DNA of 64,000 nt. It comes from Ancrocorticia sp047501485 (GTDB lineage Bacteria > Actinomycetota > Actinomycetes > Actinomycetales > Actinomycetaceae). The stretch spans positions 62,001-126,000 of the forward strand of contig JAZDRN010000003.1 in the NCBI GenBank assembly GCA_047501485.1, written 5' to 3'. The position numbers and the translations under genes were made by a program. The notes under the pieces were generated by a model. That model saw only the letters and a program-made list of their open reading frames with translations, did no database searches and was not told the origin of the DNA. Positions 25,295-33,875 of this stretch are shown one piece after another. How positions within the stretch are numbered: position 1 is the first letter of the stretch; every line of letters begins with the position of its first letter.

Positions 25295-25334
25295 GGGAGG
25301 TACAGCTCCGGCAAGAGTCGGAGGTGTGCCTCCC
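25295..25334 (+). terminator. Two-part hairpin after the porter gene
   Basis: GGGAGG (25295-25300) pairs with CCTCCC (25329-25334) and CTCCG (25306-25310) with CGGAG (25319-25323); followed by CTTTG. Other bases of 25164-25494 show no gene. Confidence 0.5.
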
Positions 25335-25494
25335 CTTTGTGCGCGCGGCGGGCCCGGGTGCCAAGTCCATTCCTCAGAGGGAGCGTCCCTAGATGGGCAC
25401 CACAGCGTTCTGCTTGCCGTATAAGGCACACAGCTCGGCCACGTGCTCATCAAGGAACGCGGGGAGCCGTCGCGGGGAGCCGTGGCGCGAGCTC

Positions 25495-26388
25495 TCAGAA
25501 CAACAGGTAGACGGAACTGAGCACTGTAAGGGCGATGATGAGTGGGTTGAAGACGGCCGCGTTCATGCGGCCCACCAGCCACCGGCCGAGCGCCGCGCCC
25601 ACGAGGACAGTGGGCAACAGAAGCAGGTCCGTCGCGAGCGAATGCGCCGAATGCAGCCCGAGAGTCGCCTGGAACGGCAGCTTGGCGATGTTCACAATGA
25701 AGAAAAACCAGGCCTGTGTCCCTAGGAATCGAACCATGTCGAATCCCGAGGCCAGGAAGTACATCGTCATGGGTGGGCCGCCCGAGTTGGCGACCATCGT
25801 CGTGAAGCTGCCGATGAACCCGTAGATCCACCGTGCGACGGGGTTCCTGGCGAACTTTGCCGATGACGTCGCTGCTCTGCTTGCTTCCGTGGATTCTTCG
25901 GAGTCGGAATCCTCGGTTTCCGCAAGAACGTCCGCTAACTCGGCTGTTTCCAGCGCGACATCATCTTGTACCGTCGGATTCTCGCCCAGGGCCGCAGCGC
26001 GGTCTTTGCGCTTCCCGTTAGCCATGAGGACCAGTGTGATACCTGTCAGTGTGAGGAGAATGATCCCGATCATCTTGCGCATGCCATTGTCTGAGATGTG
26101 GTCCAAGACCACGGCTCCAGCGATGAGCCCGACGAAGACCGGGGGCACCAAAGAGCGCAAAGCCTTCCAATCGACATCATGGCGGTATGCCCACACTGCC
26201 AACAGATCGCCCACGAGAAGCAGGAGAAGCATGACCGCGGTCGACTCCTTCGCCGGCAACACGGCAGCGAACATGGCCACGGCGATCGTTGCCAAGCCGG
26301 GCAGTGCCGTTTTCGCGACCCCGATGAGCAGACCGGCGAGAGCGAGAATCACCCACGCCGAACTTGTTAGGTCATATACGGGAAGCAT
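25495..26388 (-). CDS. TSUP/TauE-SafE family membrane protein
   Basis: 297 aa, seven to eight predicted helices. Members export sulfite, sulfoacetate or other small anions. The N-terminal GLLIGVAKTALPGLATIAVAMF and C-terminal FTTMVANSGGPPMTMYFLASGF halves carry the repeated TSUP pattern (G-x-P-G and N-x-GG-P). Between them is an unusually long acidic, Ser-rich cytoplasmic loop (about 130-180, rich in Glu/Asp). No ribosome binding site is seen before the ATG at 26388, so it might be leaderless. It does not obviously belong to the inositol island; its anion is unknown. Confidence 0.8.
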   Translation of the reverse strand: MLPVYDLTSSAWVILALAGLLIGVAKTALPGLATIAVAMFAAVLPAKESTAVMLLLLLVGDLLAVWAYRHDVDWKALRSLVPPVFVGLIAGAVVLDHISDNGMRKMIGIILLTLTGITLVLMANGKRKDRAAALGENPTVQDDVALETAELADVLAETEDSDSEESTEASRAATSSAKFARNPVARWIYGFIGSFTTMVANSGGPPMTMYFLASGFDMVRFLGTQAWFFFIVNIAKLPFQATLGLHSAHSLATDLLLLPTVLVGAALGRWLVGRMNAAVFNPLIIALTVLSSVYLLF

Positions 26389-26524
26389 ATTGACATGATA
26401 TGCCCGTAGTACGTGATCGCACTACCCGATTTCCAGGAGGGCCGGAACCGTTCTCGGGGCTGAGCGGCCAGGCCCATTTCCGTCCTAGGGCCGTGGGATC
26501 TCGCGGCCCTCCTCGGGCAGGGCC

Positions 26525-27511
26525 TCAGGACGTGGTGCGCACGGAGAGCGCGGGTTCGACCAGGAACTCGCAGCCCGGCAGGTCGAGATGATCGCCCCGA
26601 TAGCGAATGCGCTCCAAGGCGGTTGATACCAGCGTGGATGCATCCTGGCTGACCGAGGTGAGGGACCACTCCGGATGCCGAGCCACATGAGTGTCGTCGT
26701 AGCTGACGACGGCGACATCGCGGCCGGGTGTGAGCCCCATGCTGTGAACGGCGGGAATGACGTCCATGGCCAGCTGATCGTTGTGGACGATGATGGCAAG
26801 CGGTTCGTTTTCCCTCTTCGGTTCGAACTCCTCGATGGTGCGGACAAGCGAGGTGCTCGGTTCGATCGTGGCCTGCTCGAAGGGTATGCCGTTCAGGGCG
26901 TGCGCCAAAGCGTTCTGCCGCCGCCTGACCCAGATGTCGCCACCCTTCAACGGCGTTGACAGGTGCAGCGCGCGTTGCCAACCGCGCTCGCGAATATGGG
27001 TGGCGACCAGTGCTGCCGCGGCGTTCTCGTCCATGGCGACGACGTCGATGTTGCCGCCGGTTGGTTCCGCGCCGATTACGACCAAGGGCAGGGCGGAGGC
27101 GGCTCTGATGAGTTGTTCTGGCGTCTCGACGGGGGAGACCACGACGATTCCCGCCACGTTCATCTCGTGCAGCTTGCGAATGACCTCTACCTCGTGGTCG
27201 GCGTCGTTCAATGAGGTGACTATCACTGGCAGGAGGTTGAGGAAGTCGGCTCCCACCTGCAACTCGGAGACCAGTACGTCGAAGAATGGGTTGCGCAGGT
27301 CGGGCATCACGAAGCCGAGTGTGGAGTGGAACTTTCCTGCGAGTGCTGCGGCCCCGATGTTACGGACGTAGCCGAGGGATTCCGCGGCCGCGAGAATCCT
27401 CTCGCGGGTGGTCTTGTTGACGCCTGGCGCCCCCGAGAGGGCCAGGGAGACGAGGCCGCGGGAAACGCCCGCTTTCTGGGCCACATCATCCTGTGTGGGG
27501 CGTCGGTTCAC
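26525..27511 (-). CDS. LacI family repressor, paralogue of the 6881 regulator
   Basis: 328 aa. The HTH (RRPTQDDVAQKAGVSRG and VSLALSG, residues 3-27) and the sensor domain (VMPDLRNPFF, IRKLHEMNVAGIVVVSPV, VVSYDDTHVARHPEWSLTSV) closely match the regulator at 6881-7864. GTG at 27511 has GGAG 6 bases upstream; a longer frame to 27703 lacks HTH-like sequence and ribosome binding site. It is divergent from the TIM-barrel gene at 28142, whose promoter carries ATTTAACGCGCGTTAAAT. Together with the same core at 6544 this suggests the two regulators share operator specificity, perhaps with cross-talk. Confidence 0.9.
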   Translation of the reverse strand: MNRRPTQDDVAQKAGVSRGLVSLALSGAPGVNKTTRERILAAAESLGYVRNIGAAALAGKFHSTLGFVMPDLRNPFFDVLVSELQVGADFLNLLPVIVTSLNDADHEVEVIRKLHEMNVAGIVVVSPVETPEQLIRAASALPLVVIGAEPTGGNIDVVAMDENAAAALVATHIRERGWQRALHLSTPLKGGDIWVRRRQNALAHALNGIPFEQATIEPSTSLVRTIEEFEPKRENEPLAIIVHNDQLAMDVIPAVHSMGLTPGRDVAVVSYDDTHVARHPEWSLTSVSQDASTLVSTALERIRYRGDHLDLPGCEFLVEPALSVRTTS

Positions 27512-27932
27512 GAGTGTCTCCGCTTCTGGATACTGAGTGGGGTTGAAACGTGGGGGCGGATGATATGGCTGTGGGTTGCTGCTGAGAGAAGTGCCGAGGT
27601 GAGGCACTGCATGACCGGCACTGGCTATTCTGTCCGACTTTGACGTGCCGCGGAATGTGTTCCGGGGGCGCACTTGTGGAACCCCACGTACGAGCTTACC
27701 CAATATGATGTGATGGTTTTGCGCAGACTCGCGTCTCTCGGGGCCAGGGCGAGACGCCTGACGGGATGTCGACTCTCGCTGGTGGCTATCACAGCGTGAT
27801 CAATGCCTATATGGGCACTGCGCCCCGCCCGCTAGCCACCAAGTGAATGAGCCATCGCTAAGAGTCCGCGCTGTAGCCAAGTTCCTGCCTTTGCCAGGCA
27901 GTTCTGGAGTGATCCCAGTTTGTTGGTTCTGC

Positions 27933-27961
27933 TTGACGTTACAAAGCATGTCCACTAGTCT
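27933..27961 (+). promoter_or_regulatory. Predicted promoter of the TIM-barrel gene at 28142
   Basis: TTGACG (27933-27938), 17-base spacer, TAGTCT (27956-27961), followed 11 bases later by the operator palindrome. The stretch 27512-27932 holds no gene I can support. Confidence 0.5.
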
Positions 27962-27971
27962 CAAATACAAG

Positions 27972-27989
27972 ATTTAACGCGCGTTAAAT
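27972..27989. promoter_or_regulatory. LacI-type operator ATTTAACGCGCGTTAAAT (site 2 of 2)
   Basis: Perfect 18-bp palindrome with central CG; its inner 12 bases equal the site at 6544-6555. Confidence 0.8.
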
Positions 27990-28141
27990 TTTGATCTGGC
28001 CGAGGCGATCCTGGCCTGCGAGACGAGCCGCTCCGATGGCGCCGGCACGATGTGCTGCCGGACAGCCTTCGCGACAACCCGACCGTTCGGCCGCCGCCGA
28101 ACAACAAGATTTCAATCAACCATGGAACATAGGAGTTCGAT

Positions 28142-29143
28142 ATGGCACTTTCATATGGTGCATACACCGCCTGTTTGCACGACCGTCCCCTGGGTGAGGC
28201 CCTTGACGTCCTCAGGGAAGCGGGCCTGAGCGGAGCCGAGGTGAACGTCGGAGGATTCATCCCCTCGCCCCATTGCCCGGCGGATGTCCTTCTCGCCTCG
28301 AAGACCGCCCGCGAGGACTACCTCGGTATCTTCGAAGAGCACGGAGTAGCGCTCACCGGCCTCAACACCTCCGGCAATCCGCTCTCGCCCCGCCCCAATG
28401 AGGGCCTTGTCCACGCCAACGATCTGCGTCGCGCCATTCGCACCGCCGGTGCCCTCGGCGTGAGGGAGATCGTGGCCATGTCCGGTGTTCCGGGCACTGA
28501 CCCCACGGGTAAGTACGCCACCTGGATCGTCAATCCCTGGAACGGGATCGACCTGGAGATCATCGACTACCAGTGGACCGTTGCCATCCCATTCTGGAAG
28601 GAAATCGATGCGCTGGCTCGCGACAACGACGTGAACGTATGCCTCGAGCTCCATCCCCGCAACCTGATCTTCAATGTGCCCGCCTTCGAGCGGCTGATCG
28701 AGGAGACCGGCGCCACCAACGTCAAGGTCAACATGGATCCCTCGCATCTGTTCTGGCAGCAGGCGGAGCCGATCGAGGCGACCAAGCGCCTCGGTTCCTA
28801 TGTGGGACACGTCCATGCCAAGGACACCAAGCTCTTCCCCGGCGTCGCATACCGCGGTGTGCTGGATGCCGACTTCGGCCCGGTGCCCGCAGAAGCGGAG
28901 AACAGGACCCCCGTTGGCATCGACTACTTCTGCAGCTCGTGGCCGCAGGACCCGGCATGGCGTTTCGTGGCATTCGGCGCGGGACACGATGAGCAGTACT
29001 GGGCCGATTTCCTCAAGGCGATCTCCGATGTCAACCCCAACATGGTGGTCAACATCGAGCACGAGGATGCCGATTACGGCAATGTCGAAGGCCTGCAGAT
29101 CTCGGCGCGGAACCTGCTTTCCGCTGCCGCGCTCCTTGGTTGA
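28142..29143 (+). CDS. TIM-barrel sugar isomerase/epimerase family protein (paralogue of 21160)
   Basis: 333 aa AP2Ec-fold protein. Candidate metal-site segments are CLELHPRNLIF, VNMDPSHLFW, GHVHAKDTKL and NIEHEDADYG. It is related to the protein at 21160-22125 over its whole length and may act on the same class of keto-sugar. AGGAG lies 6 bases before the ATG. It is transcribed alone from a promoter with a strong LacI-type palindrome and ends with a hairpin at 29202-29236. No dehydrogenase is in its transcript; the keto substrate would have to come from another module, for example 5326 (same operator) or 30647. Confidence 0.75.
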   Translation: MALSYGAYTACLHDRPLGEALDVLREAGLSGAEVNVGGFIPSPHCPADVLLASKTAREDYLGIFEEHGVALTGLNTSGNPLSPRPNEGLVHANDLRRAIRTAGALGVREIVAMSGVPGTDPTGKYATWIVNPWNGIDLEIIDYQWTVAIPFWKEIDALARDNDVNVCLELHPRNLIFNVPAFERLIEETGATNVKVNMDPSHLFWQQAEPIEATKRLGSYVGHVHAKDTKLFPGVAYRGVLDADFGPVPAEAENRTPVGIDYFCSSWPQDPAWRFVAFGAGHDEQYWADFLKAISDVNPNMVVNIEHEDADYGNVEGLQISARNLLSAAALLG

Positions 29144-29201
29144 CGCGTCGCTCTTGCGTTGATCAAACGGCGGCTTGGCCGCCAAGAACCCGGTTCGTCG
29201 G

Positions 29202-29236
29202 TGCCCTCCCCAGATGCCATGCACACGGGGAGGGCA
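29202..29236 (+). terminator. Terminator hairpin after the TIM-barrel gene
   Basis: TGCCCTCCCC (29202-29211) pairs with GGGGAGGGCA (29227-29236); 15-base loop. Confidence 0.6.
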
Positions 29237-29422
29237 TCGTCGTCTCGCATACTCGATCACCGGGTTTCCGATTCGAGCATGCGAGGTTCGAGCCGGCCCG
29301 GCCGGGAGGGGCTGCGCGGCGTCAACGCCTGCTATTCTGCGGCATATAGTCGGTTTCTCCGTGGTTCCGGCTATGCGAAGGCGGGTGGATCCCGTCCACC
29401 TCTTCAGGGAAGGGTCCGTGTG

Positions 29423-30472
29423 ATGACACATATGAATCGGCGAGGCTCGACGCCCAGGCGAGTAACCATTCGCGATGTCGCGAGAGCTTCCGGCACATCG
29501 ATTTCGACGGTGTCGGTGGCGCTGTCCGGAAGAACCGGGGTTTCCGAGGAGACCCGCGCCCGCGTCCTCGAGGTCGCCAACCGGCTGGGGTGGAGGCCCG
29601 ATAGGCGCGCCTCCAACCTGCGGCGGCAGGATGTTCGTCAGGTGGGCGTGGTCTACGAGGCCGAATCCGTGTTCCAGGCCCGGCTTCTGGACGCGCTCTA
29701 TGTGGCTGCCGAGGAATCCGATGTACAACTGGTGCTCGCAGCGGCCACCGAACATCACGACGAACGCAAGTGCGTCAATGCCATGCTCCAGGAAAGGTGC
29801 CAGGCCCTTGTGCTCACCGGCTCGGGGCTGAGCAGCGCGGAGATTCGAGCCATCGGGCGGCGTCTGCCCACTTTGAGTCTGTGCCGCTACGTGCATGAGC
29901 AAGGGATCGACGCCGTCGTCTCGGACGATGACATGGGTTTTGCTGCCGTCGTCGACCACCTCGTCGCCCTCGGGCATCGCGATATCGTGCATATCGACGG
30001 GGGACCGGGGAACCTGCTGGCCGATCGGCGCTCCGCGGCCTATGAGAAGGCTATGCGCGCCCATGGCTTGGAGTCCCGGATTCGATGCGTGTCCGGGGGA
30101 ACCACTATTGCCGACGGCGCCCGTACCGCCCAGGTCGTCATGGCCATGGACTCCTTGCCCACGGCCGTCACCTGCTACAACGATGCGCTGGGCGCGGCCT
30201 TTGCGCGCACACTTCGCGCCGCAGGAATCGGGGTGCCCGAGATCATCTCCGTCACCGGCTACGACGACGGCCCGGATTCAGCTGATCCCTCGACCTCGCT
30301 GACGACGGTCGATCAGGACCCGTTCCCGCTGGCCCGGGTGTCGATGGAGTTGATGAGCCGTCGCATCGACGCTGGGGCCGTCACCCAGCCGGGCGACGAG
30401 GAACTGGTGGTGTTGCCGACGTCGCTGGTGGCGCGCCAATCCACCGGACCCGCACGCTCGGCCGCGTCCTGA
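29423..30472 (+). CDS. LacI family transcriptional regulator
   Basis: 349 aa. HTH RRVTIRDVARASGTSISTVSVALSG begins near residue 11 (key part SISTVSVALSG); sensor domain with VGVVYEAESVFQ, YNDALGAAFARTLRAAG and SVTGYDDGP. ATG at 29423 follows GGGAAGGG; an ATG 9 bases later is also possible. It precedes the dehydrogenase-porter-iolE operon (30647-34763) on the same strand. The inverted repeat at 30523-30549 between them, made of two AACGTT-containing halves, is a likely binding site. Confidence 0.88.
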   Translation: MTHMNRRGSTPRRVTIRDVARASGTSISTVSVALSGRTGVSEETRARVLEVANRLGWRPDRRASNLRRQDVRQVGVVYEAESVFQARLLDALYVAAEESDVQLVLAAATEHHDERKCVNAMLQERCQALVLTGSGLSSAEIRAIGRRLPTLSLCRYVHEQGIDAVVSDDDMGFAAVVDHLVALGHRDIVHIDGGPGNLLADRRSAAYEKAMRAHGLESRIRCVSGGTTIADGARTAQVVMAMDSLPTAVTCYNDALGAAFARTLRAAGIGVPEIISVTGYDDGPDSADPSTSLTTVDQDPFPLARVSMELMSRRIDAGAVTQPGDEELVVLPTSLVARQSTGPARSAAS

Positions 30473-30522
30473 GCTTCGTGAGACAGCCTTCTTTCTGTCC
30501 GGGGATGGGCGCCGGCCGGCAA

Positions 30523-30549
30523 CCGTAACGTTTTACAACAACGTTACGG
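30523..30549. promoter_or_regulatory. Inverted repeat CCGTAACGTT-N7-AACGTTACGG
   Basis: Perfect 10-bp arms (30523-30532 and 30540-30549). It lies 51 bases after the LacI stop and about 100 bases before the dehydrogenase start. Each arm contains AACGTT with central CG, so it could be two LacI-type half-operators; it could also act as a terminator. Confidence 0.5.
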
Positions 30550-30593
30550 TTACCTGCCCCCTTAAAAGCGGCGCTCTGATGTGCCATGCTGAA

Positions 30594-30609
30594 TTTTGTT
30601 CGCACAAAG
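30594..30609. promoter_or_regulatory. GntR-type operator TTTTGTTCGCACAAAG (site 3 of 4)
   Basis: Matches TTTTGT-N4-ACAAAA at all but the last base. It lies 38 bases before the start of the dehydrogenase gene at 30647 and would link this operon to the iolC/mmsA regulator. Confidence 0.6.
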
Positions 30610-30646
30610 ACGGACTTTGTGCCACAGGATTCAATGAGGAGTTCCA

Positions 30647-31861
30647 GTGTCGAAGAAGATATTGGGAGTTGGAGTCATCAGCCTGGGATGGATGGGACGT
30701 CTCCATACGAGGGCGTACAAGGCACTCGCGGAGCGCTATCCCGAGATAGAGACGCGCATCCGCTTGGTAAGTGCATGTGACCCGATTGAAGAGAACCGGA
30801 CACTGGCCATCGAATCGCTTGGATTCGAGCGGGCCGTCGCCGACTACCGCGAGCTGCTGACGGACCCGGAAGTGGATGTCGTGTCAATATGCTCTCCCAA
30901 CTACCTGCACCGCGAGATCGCTCTAGCGGCGATCGAAGCGGGCAAGCCCTTCTGGATCGAGAAGCCGATGGGGGTGTCGGCCGCCGAGTCGAAGGACATC
31001 GCGCTGTCCGCCGCGCACGCCGATCTCGTGACATCCGTCGGCTTCAACTACCGGCACGTCCCGGCCATCGAGAAAGCTCGCGACGTGGTGCGAAGCGGGC
31101 GGCTCGGACGGGTGACCAACGTGAGATGCTGGCTCCTCGCGGACTACGCATCCTTCCCGGAAGGCCCTCTGACCTGGCGATACGATCGTGCGCTGGCCGG
31201 TGCCGGCGTCGTCGGAGATCTCATGAGCCACGGGGCGGACCTTGTGCAGTATGTGTGCGGGCGGATCGCCGCGGTCTCCGCGCTGACGGACACCTTCATC
31301 GCCGAACGCCCTATCCCCACCAAGGCCGGCGTGGGGCATAGTGGCTGGGAGGTTTCGGACGAACTCGGGCCGGTGGGCAACGAGGATTACGTCGCGATGA
31401 TGGTGCGGCTGGAGAACGGCGTGGTGGGGACGCTGGAATCCTCGCGGGTCGCCGTGGGGCCGCGCTCCGAGTACGTCATCGAGGTATACGGCACCGAGGG
31501 ATCGCTGCGCTGGAACTTCGAGAAGCTGAACGACCTCGAGATCTGCATCGGGCGGGAGAACGAGTTCCAGGGCTACACGCGCGCCATGGCCGGGCCCACG
31601 TTCCCGTCCTTCGCCCGTTTCCAACCCGGAGCGGGTACATCGATGGGCTTCGACGATCTGAAGGTCGTGGAGGCGGCCCAGTTCATCCAGTCGGTGGCGA
31701 CGGGTGAACAGCTCGCACCATCGGTGGCCGACGGATGGGCGGCCGCCGAGGTTGACGAGGCAACCGTCGCCTCGGCCGCAGACGGGCGCTGGCACGACGT
31801 CGTCGCCGTCACCGGACGAACCACGTACGACGCCGCCCCTGAAACCTTCTCCGGAAACTAG
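30647..31861 (+). CDS. Gfo/Idh/MocA family dehydrogenase
   Basis: 404 aa. Rossmann segment VGVISLGWMGRLHTRAY (8-24), Lys in IEKPMGVS (about 107), and Asp-x3-His in VVGDLMSHGADL. It is the nearest relative in the window of the 394-aa enzyme at 5326. GTG at 30647 has GAGGA 6 bases upstream. It begins an operon with a sugar porter (32041) and iolE (33876), so it probably makes an inosose from a second inositol isomer (for example scyllo- or chiro-inositol), but a sugar substrate is not excluded. Both a LacI-type repeat and a GntR-type operator lie upstream, suggesting dual control. Confidence 0.85.
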   Translation: MSKKILGVGVISLGWMGRLHTRAYKALAERYPEIETRIRLVSACDPIEENRTLAIESLGFERAVADYRELLTDPEVDVVSICSPNYLHREIALAAIEAGKPFWIEKPMGVSAAESKDIALSAAHADLVTSVGFNYRHVPAIEKARDVVRSGRLGRVTNVRCWLLADYASFPEGPLTWRYDRALAGAGVVGDLMSHGADLVQYVCGRIAAVSALTDTFIAERPIPTKAGVGHSGWEVSDELGPVGNEDYVAMMVRLENGVVGTLESSRVAVGPRSEYVIEVYGTEGSLRWNFEKLNDLEICIGRENEFQGYTRAMAGPTFPSFARFQPGAGTSMGFDDLKVVEAAQFIQSVATGEQLAPSVADGWAAAEVDEATVASAADGRWHDVVAVTGRTTYDAAPETFSGN

Positions 31862-32040
31862 CCTTCCATCAGCCTGCGGTCTGGGATTGCCGCGGATCGC
31901 GCCATCGGCCTGCGCTCCGAGGGCATGACCCCAACGATATGCGGCACGAGGTGGGCACGCCGCCGTACCCACCGGAACACGTGCATCCTGTTCACTCGTG
32001 CCCGCCTCACCAGATGCATCATCTCTGCGATTGGAGAATC

Positions 32041-33666
32041 GTGACAGCACACATTCCGAGCGACGTGCGGGAGGCAGTGGACGCAACGCCTCCCTCGGGA
32101 AAGAAACGGTCCATCGGCTTCGTAGCCTTTGTGGCCACTCTCGGCTCATTTCTTTTCGGCTACGACACCGGTGTGATCTCCGGGGCGCTGCCCTATATGT
32201 ATATGCCCGAGGGGGCTGGCGGGCTCGGCCTGACCCCCACGGAGGAGGGGTTCGTCGGCGGAACCCTGCTGGTGGGCGCCGCATTGGGAGCGCTCATCGG
32301 AGGCAGGCTCTCCGATCGCTACGGGCGCAGGCATAACATCATCATGCTGGCGATCATCTTCATCGTCGGCGGCCTTGGAACCACCTTCGCCCCCAACGTC
32401 TGGGTGATGTACCCGTTCCGGCTGATCCTGGGATTCGCCGTCGGCGGGGCATCCGCGACGGTCCCGGTCTACCTGTCGGAAACCGCTCCCAAGCGCATTC
32501 GCGGCACTATCGTCGCCATCGATCAGGTCATGATCGTGACTGGACAGCTTCTCGCCTTCACGTTCAACACCGTCATCGATAAGTTCTACAACGGGCCGCA
32601 GATCGAGGTTGCCTCCGACCCCTCCGGACTGCTGGAGAGCGGCATGCAGTCCTTCGACAACGTCAATAGGCTGCAGCACAACTTCGGCGGAACCATGAGC
32701 AGTGGCGAATGGCACGATTTCGTCGGTAATCTCGTCGTGAACGGAGGAAATGGAGCGGGTTGGCGCATCATGCTCTTCCTGTGCACCATTCCCGCCATCG
32801 CGCTGTGGATCGGGATGCGGATGATGCCGGAATCCCCGCGCTGGTACGCCAACAATCAGCGCTACTACGAGGCCATCGGGTCTCTCAAGCGCGTGCGCGA
32901 CCCCAAGCGCGACGGCGACATCGGTGTCGAGCTCGAGGAGATGATCGCCTCCCGCGAGGACGAGCAGAAGCAGCACAAGGGGACCTTCGGCGACATATTC
33001 AGGACTCCCTGGCTGCGCAAACTCTTCTTCGTTGGGTGTTTCATCGCCATCACCAACCAGACGACGGGCGTCAATACCGTCATGTACTACGCTCCCAAAG
33101 TGCTGCAATACGCCGGGATGGGAACCTCGGCGGCCATTACCGCGCAGACGGCCAACGGCGTCATGTCCGTGATCGGGTGTGTGGCGGCGCTGTGGATCAT
33201 CGGCCGCTTCACGCGCCGCCGCATCCTCATCACCTGTCTGGTTTCCGTATTCGTGACGCTGTCGGCCATCGCGGTTCTCTTCCAATTGACCATCCAGCCC
33301 GCCCTGGATTCGGGTGGCGCTCCTCCGGGCTGGGCGCCCTTCGCGGTCCTGGCGTTGATGGGAGTGTTCATGCTCGTGGTGCAGGCCGGCAACGGTCCCG
33401 TCGTGTGGACGATGCTGGGCGAGATGTTCCCCGCCTTCGTGCGGGGGATCGCGAACGGCTCCGCCGTGTTCATCCTGTGGATCGCCAACGCGATCGTGAC
33501 GGTGACCTTCCCGCCCATGATGGATTCCCTCGGCGGCGGTCTGACATATGGAATCTATGCCGTCATCAACATCGTGTTCGCCGGAATCCTCTTCAAGGTC
33601 ATGCCCGAGACGAGCGACAAGTCCCTGGAGGAGATCGAGGTGTACATGGAGCAACGCTATTCCTGA
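32041..33666 (+). CDS. MFS sugar porter (third paralogue)
   Basis: 541 aa, twelve helices. Signatures: GYDTGVISGALPYM, GGRLSDRYGRRH, YLSETAPKRIRGTI, MMPESPRWYANNQRY, NQTTGVNTVMYY, PETSDKSLEEIE. The TPPSGKKRS N-terminus and a large loop between helices 5 and 6 (about 185-240) are shared with the porters at 3461 and 23565. GTG at 32041 is chosen because GGAG lies 4 bases upstream and the other porters start at the same point relative to TPPSGKKRS; a frame 102 bases longer has no ribosome binding site. It lies between a dehydrogenase and iolE, which makes an inositol the likely cargo. Confidence 0.87.
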   Translation: MTAHIPSDVREAVDATPPSGKKRSIGFVAFVATLGSFLFGYDTGVISGALPYMYMPEGAGGLGLTPTEEGFVGGTLLVGAALGALIGGRLSDRYGRRHNIIMLAIIFIVGGLGTTFAPNVWVMYPFRLILGFAVGGASATVPVYLSETAPKRIRGTIVAIDQVMIVTGQLLAFTFNTVIDKFYNGPQIEVASDPSGLLESGMQSFDNVNRLQHNFGGTMSSGEWHDFVGNLVVNGGNGAGWRIMLFLCTIPAIALWIGMRMMPESPRWYANNQRYYEAIGSLKRVRDPKRDGDIGVELEEMIASREDEQKQHKGTFGDIFRTPWLRKLFFVGCFIAITNQTTGVNTVMYYAPKVLQYAGMGTSAAITAQTANGVMSVIGCVAALWIIGRFTRRRILITCLVSVFVTLSAIAVLFQLTIQPALDSGGAPPGWAPFAVLALMGVFMLVVQAGNGPVVWTMLGEMFPAFVRGIANGSAVFILWIANAIVTVTFPPMMDSLGGGLTYGIYAVINIVFAGILFKVMPETSDKSLEEIEVYMEQRYS

Positions 33667-33875
33667 GAAGTCCGGAACGTAAGCGATTGACGGAACGACG
33701 ACGGCGTGCGCGGATGCCGGCAGGAAGGTCCTGTGGATGCCGGTGAGCCGGACGGGCGAATGCCGGCAACGATGCGAACAACCAGCAGCGACGCACGCGA
33801 TGGCGCCGTGCGAAAACAGGGGCAGCGGGCACGATGAGCCGCCGCCCTGCATCACCAGAGAGAAAGAGGAATGAC

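Noticed and set aside
28151..30064. A 637-codon minus-strand open frame across a TIM-barrel gene and a LacI gene
   Set aside because: It runs antisense to two genes with clear family motifs and has no recognisable domain or ribosome binding site.
30523..30549. Reading the CCGTAACGTT inverted repeat as a plain terminator of the LacI gene
   Set aside because: The stem is AT-containing, the arms carry CG-centred AACGTT, and it lies before a regulated operon; kept as a possible operator instead.
32146..33855. A 569-codon minus-strand open frame opposite a porter gene
   Set aside because: Antisense of a well-supported sugar porter; His/Asp/Gly-rich shadow composition.
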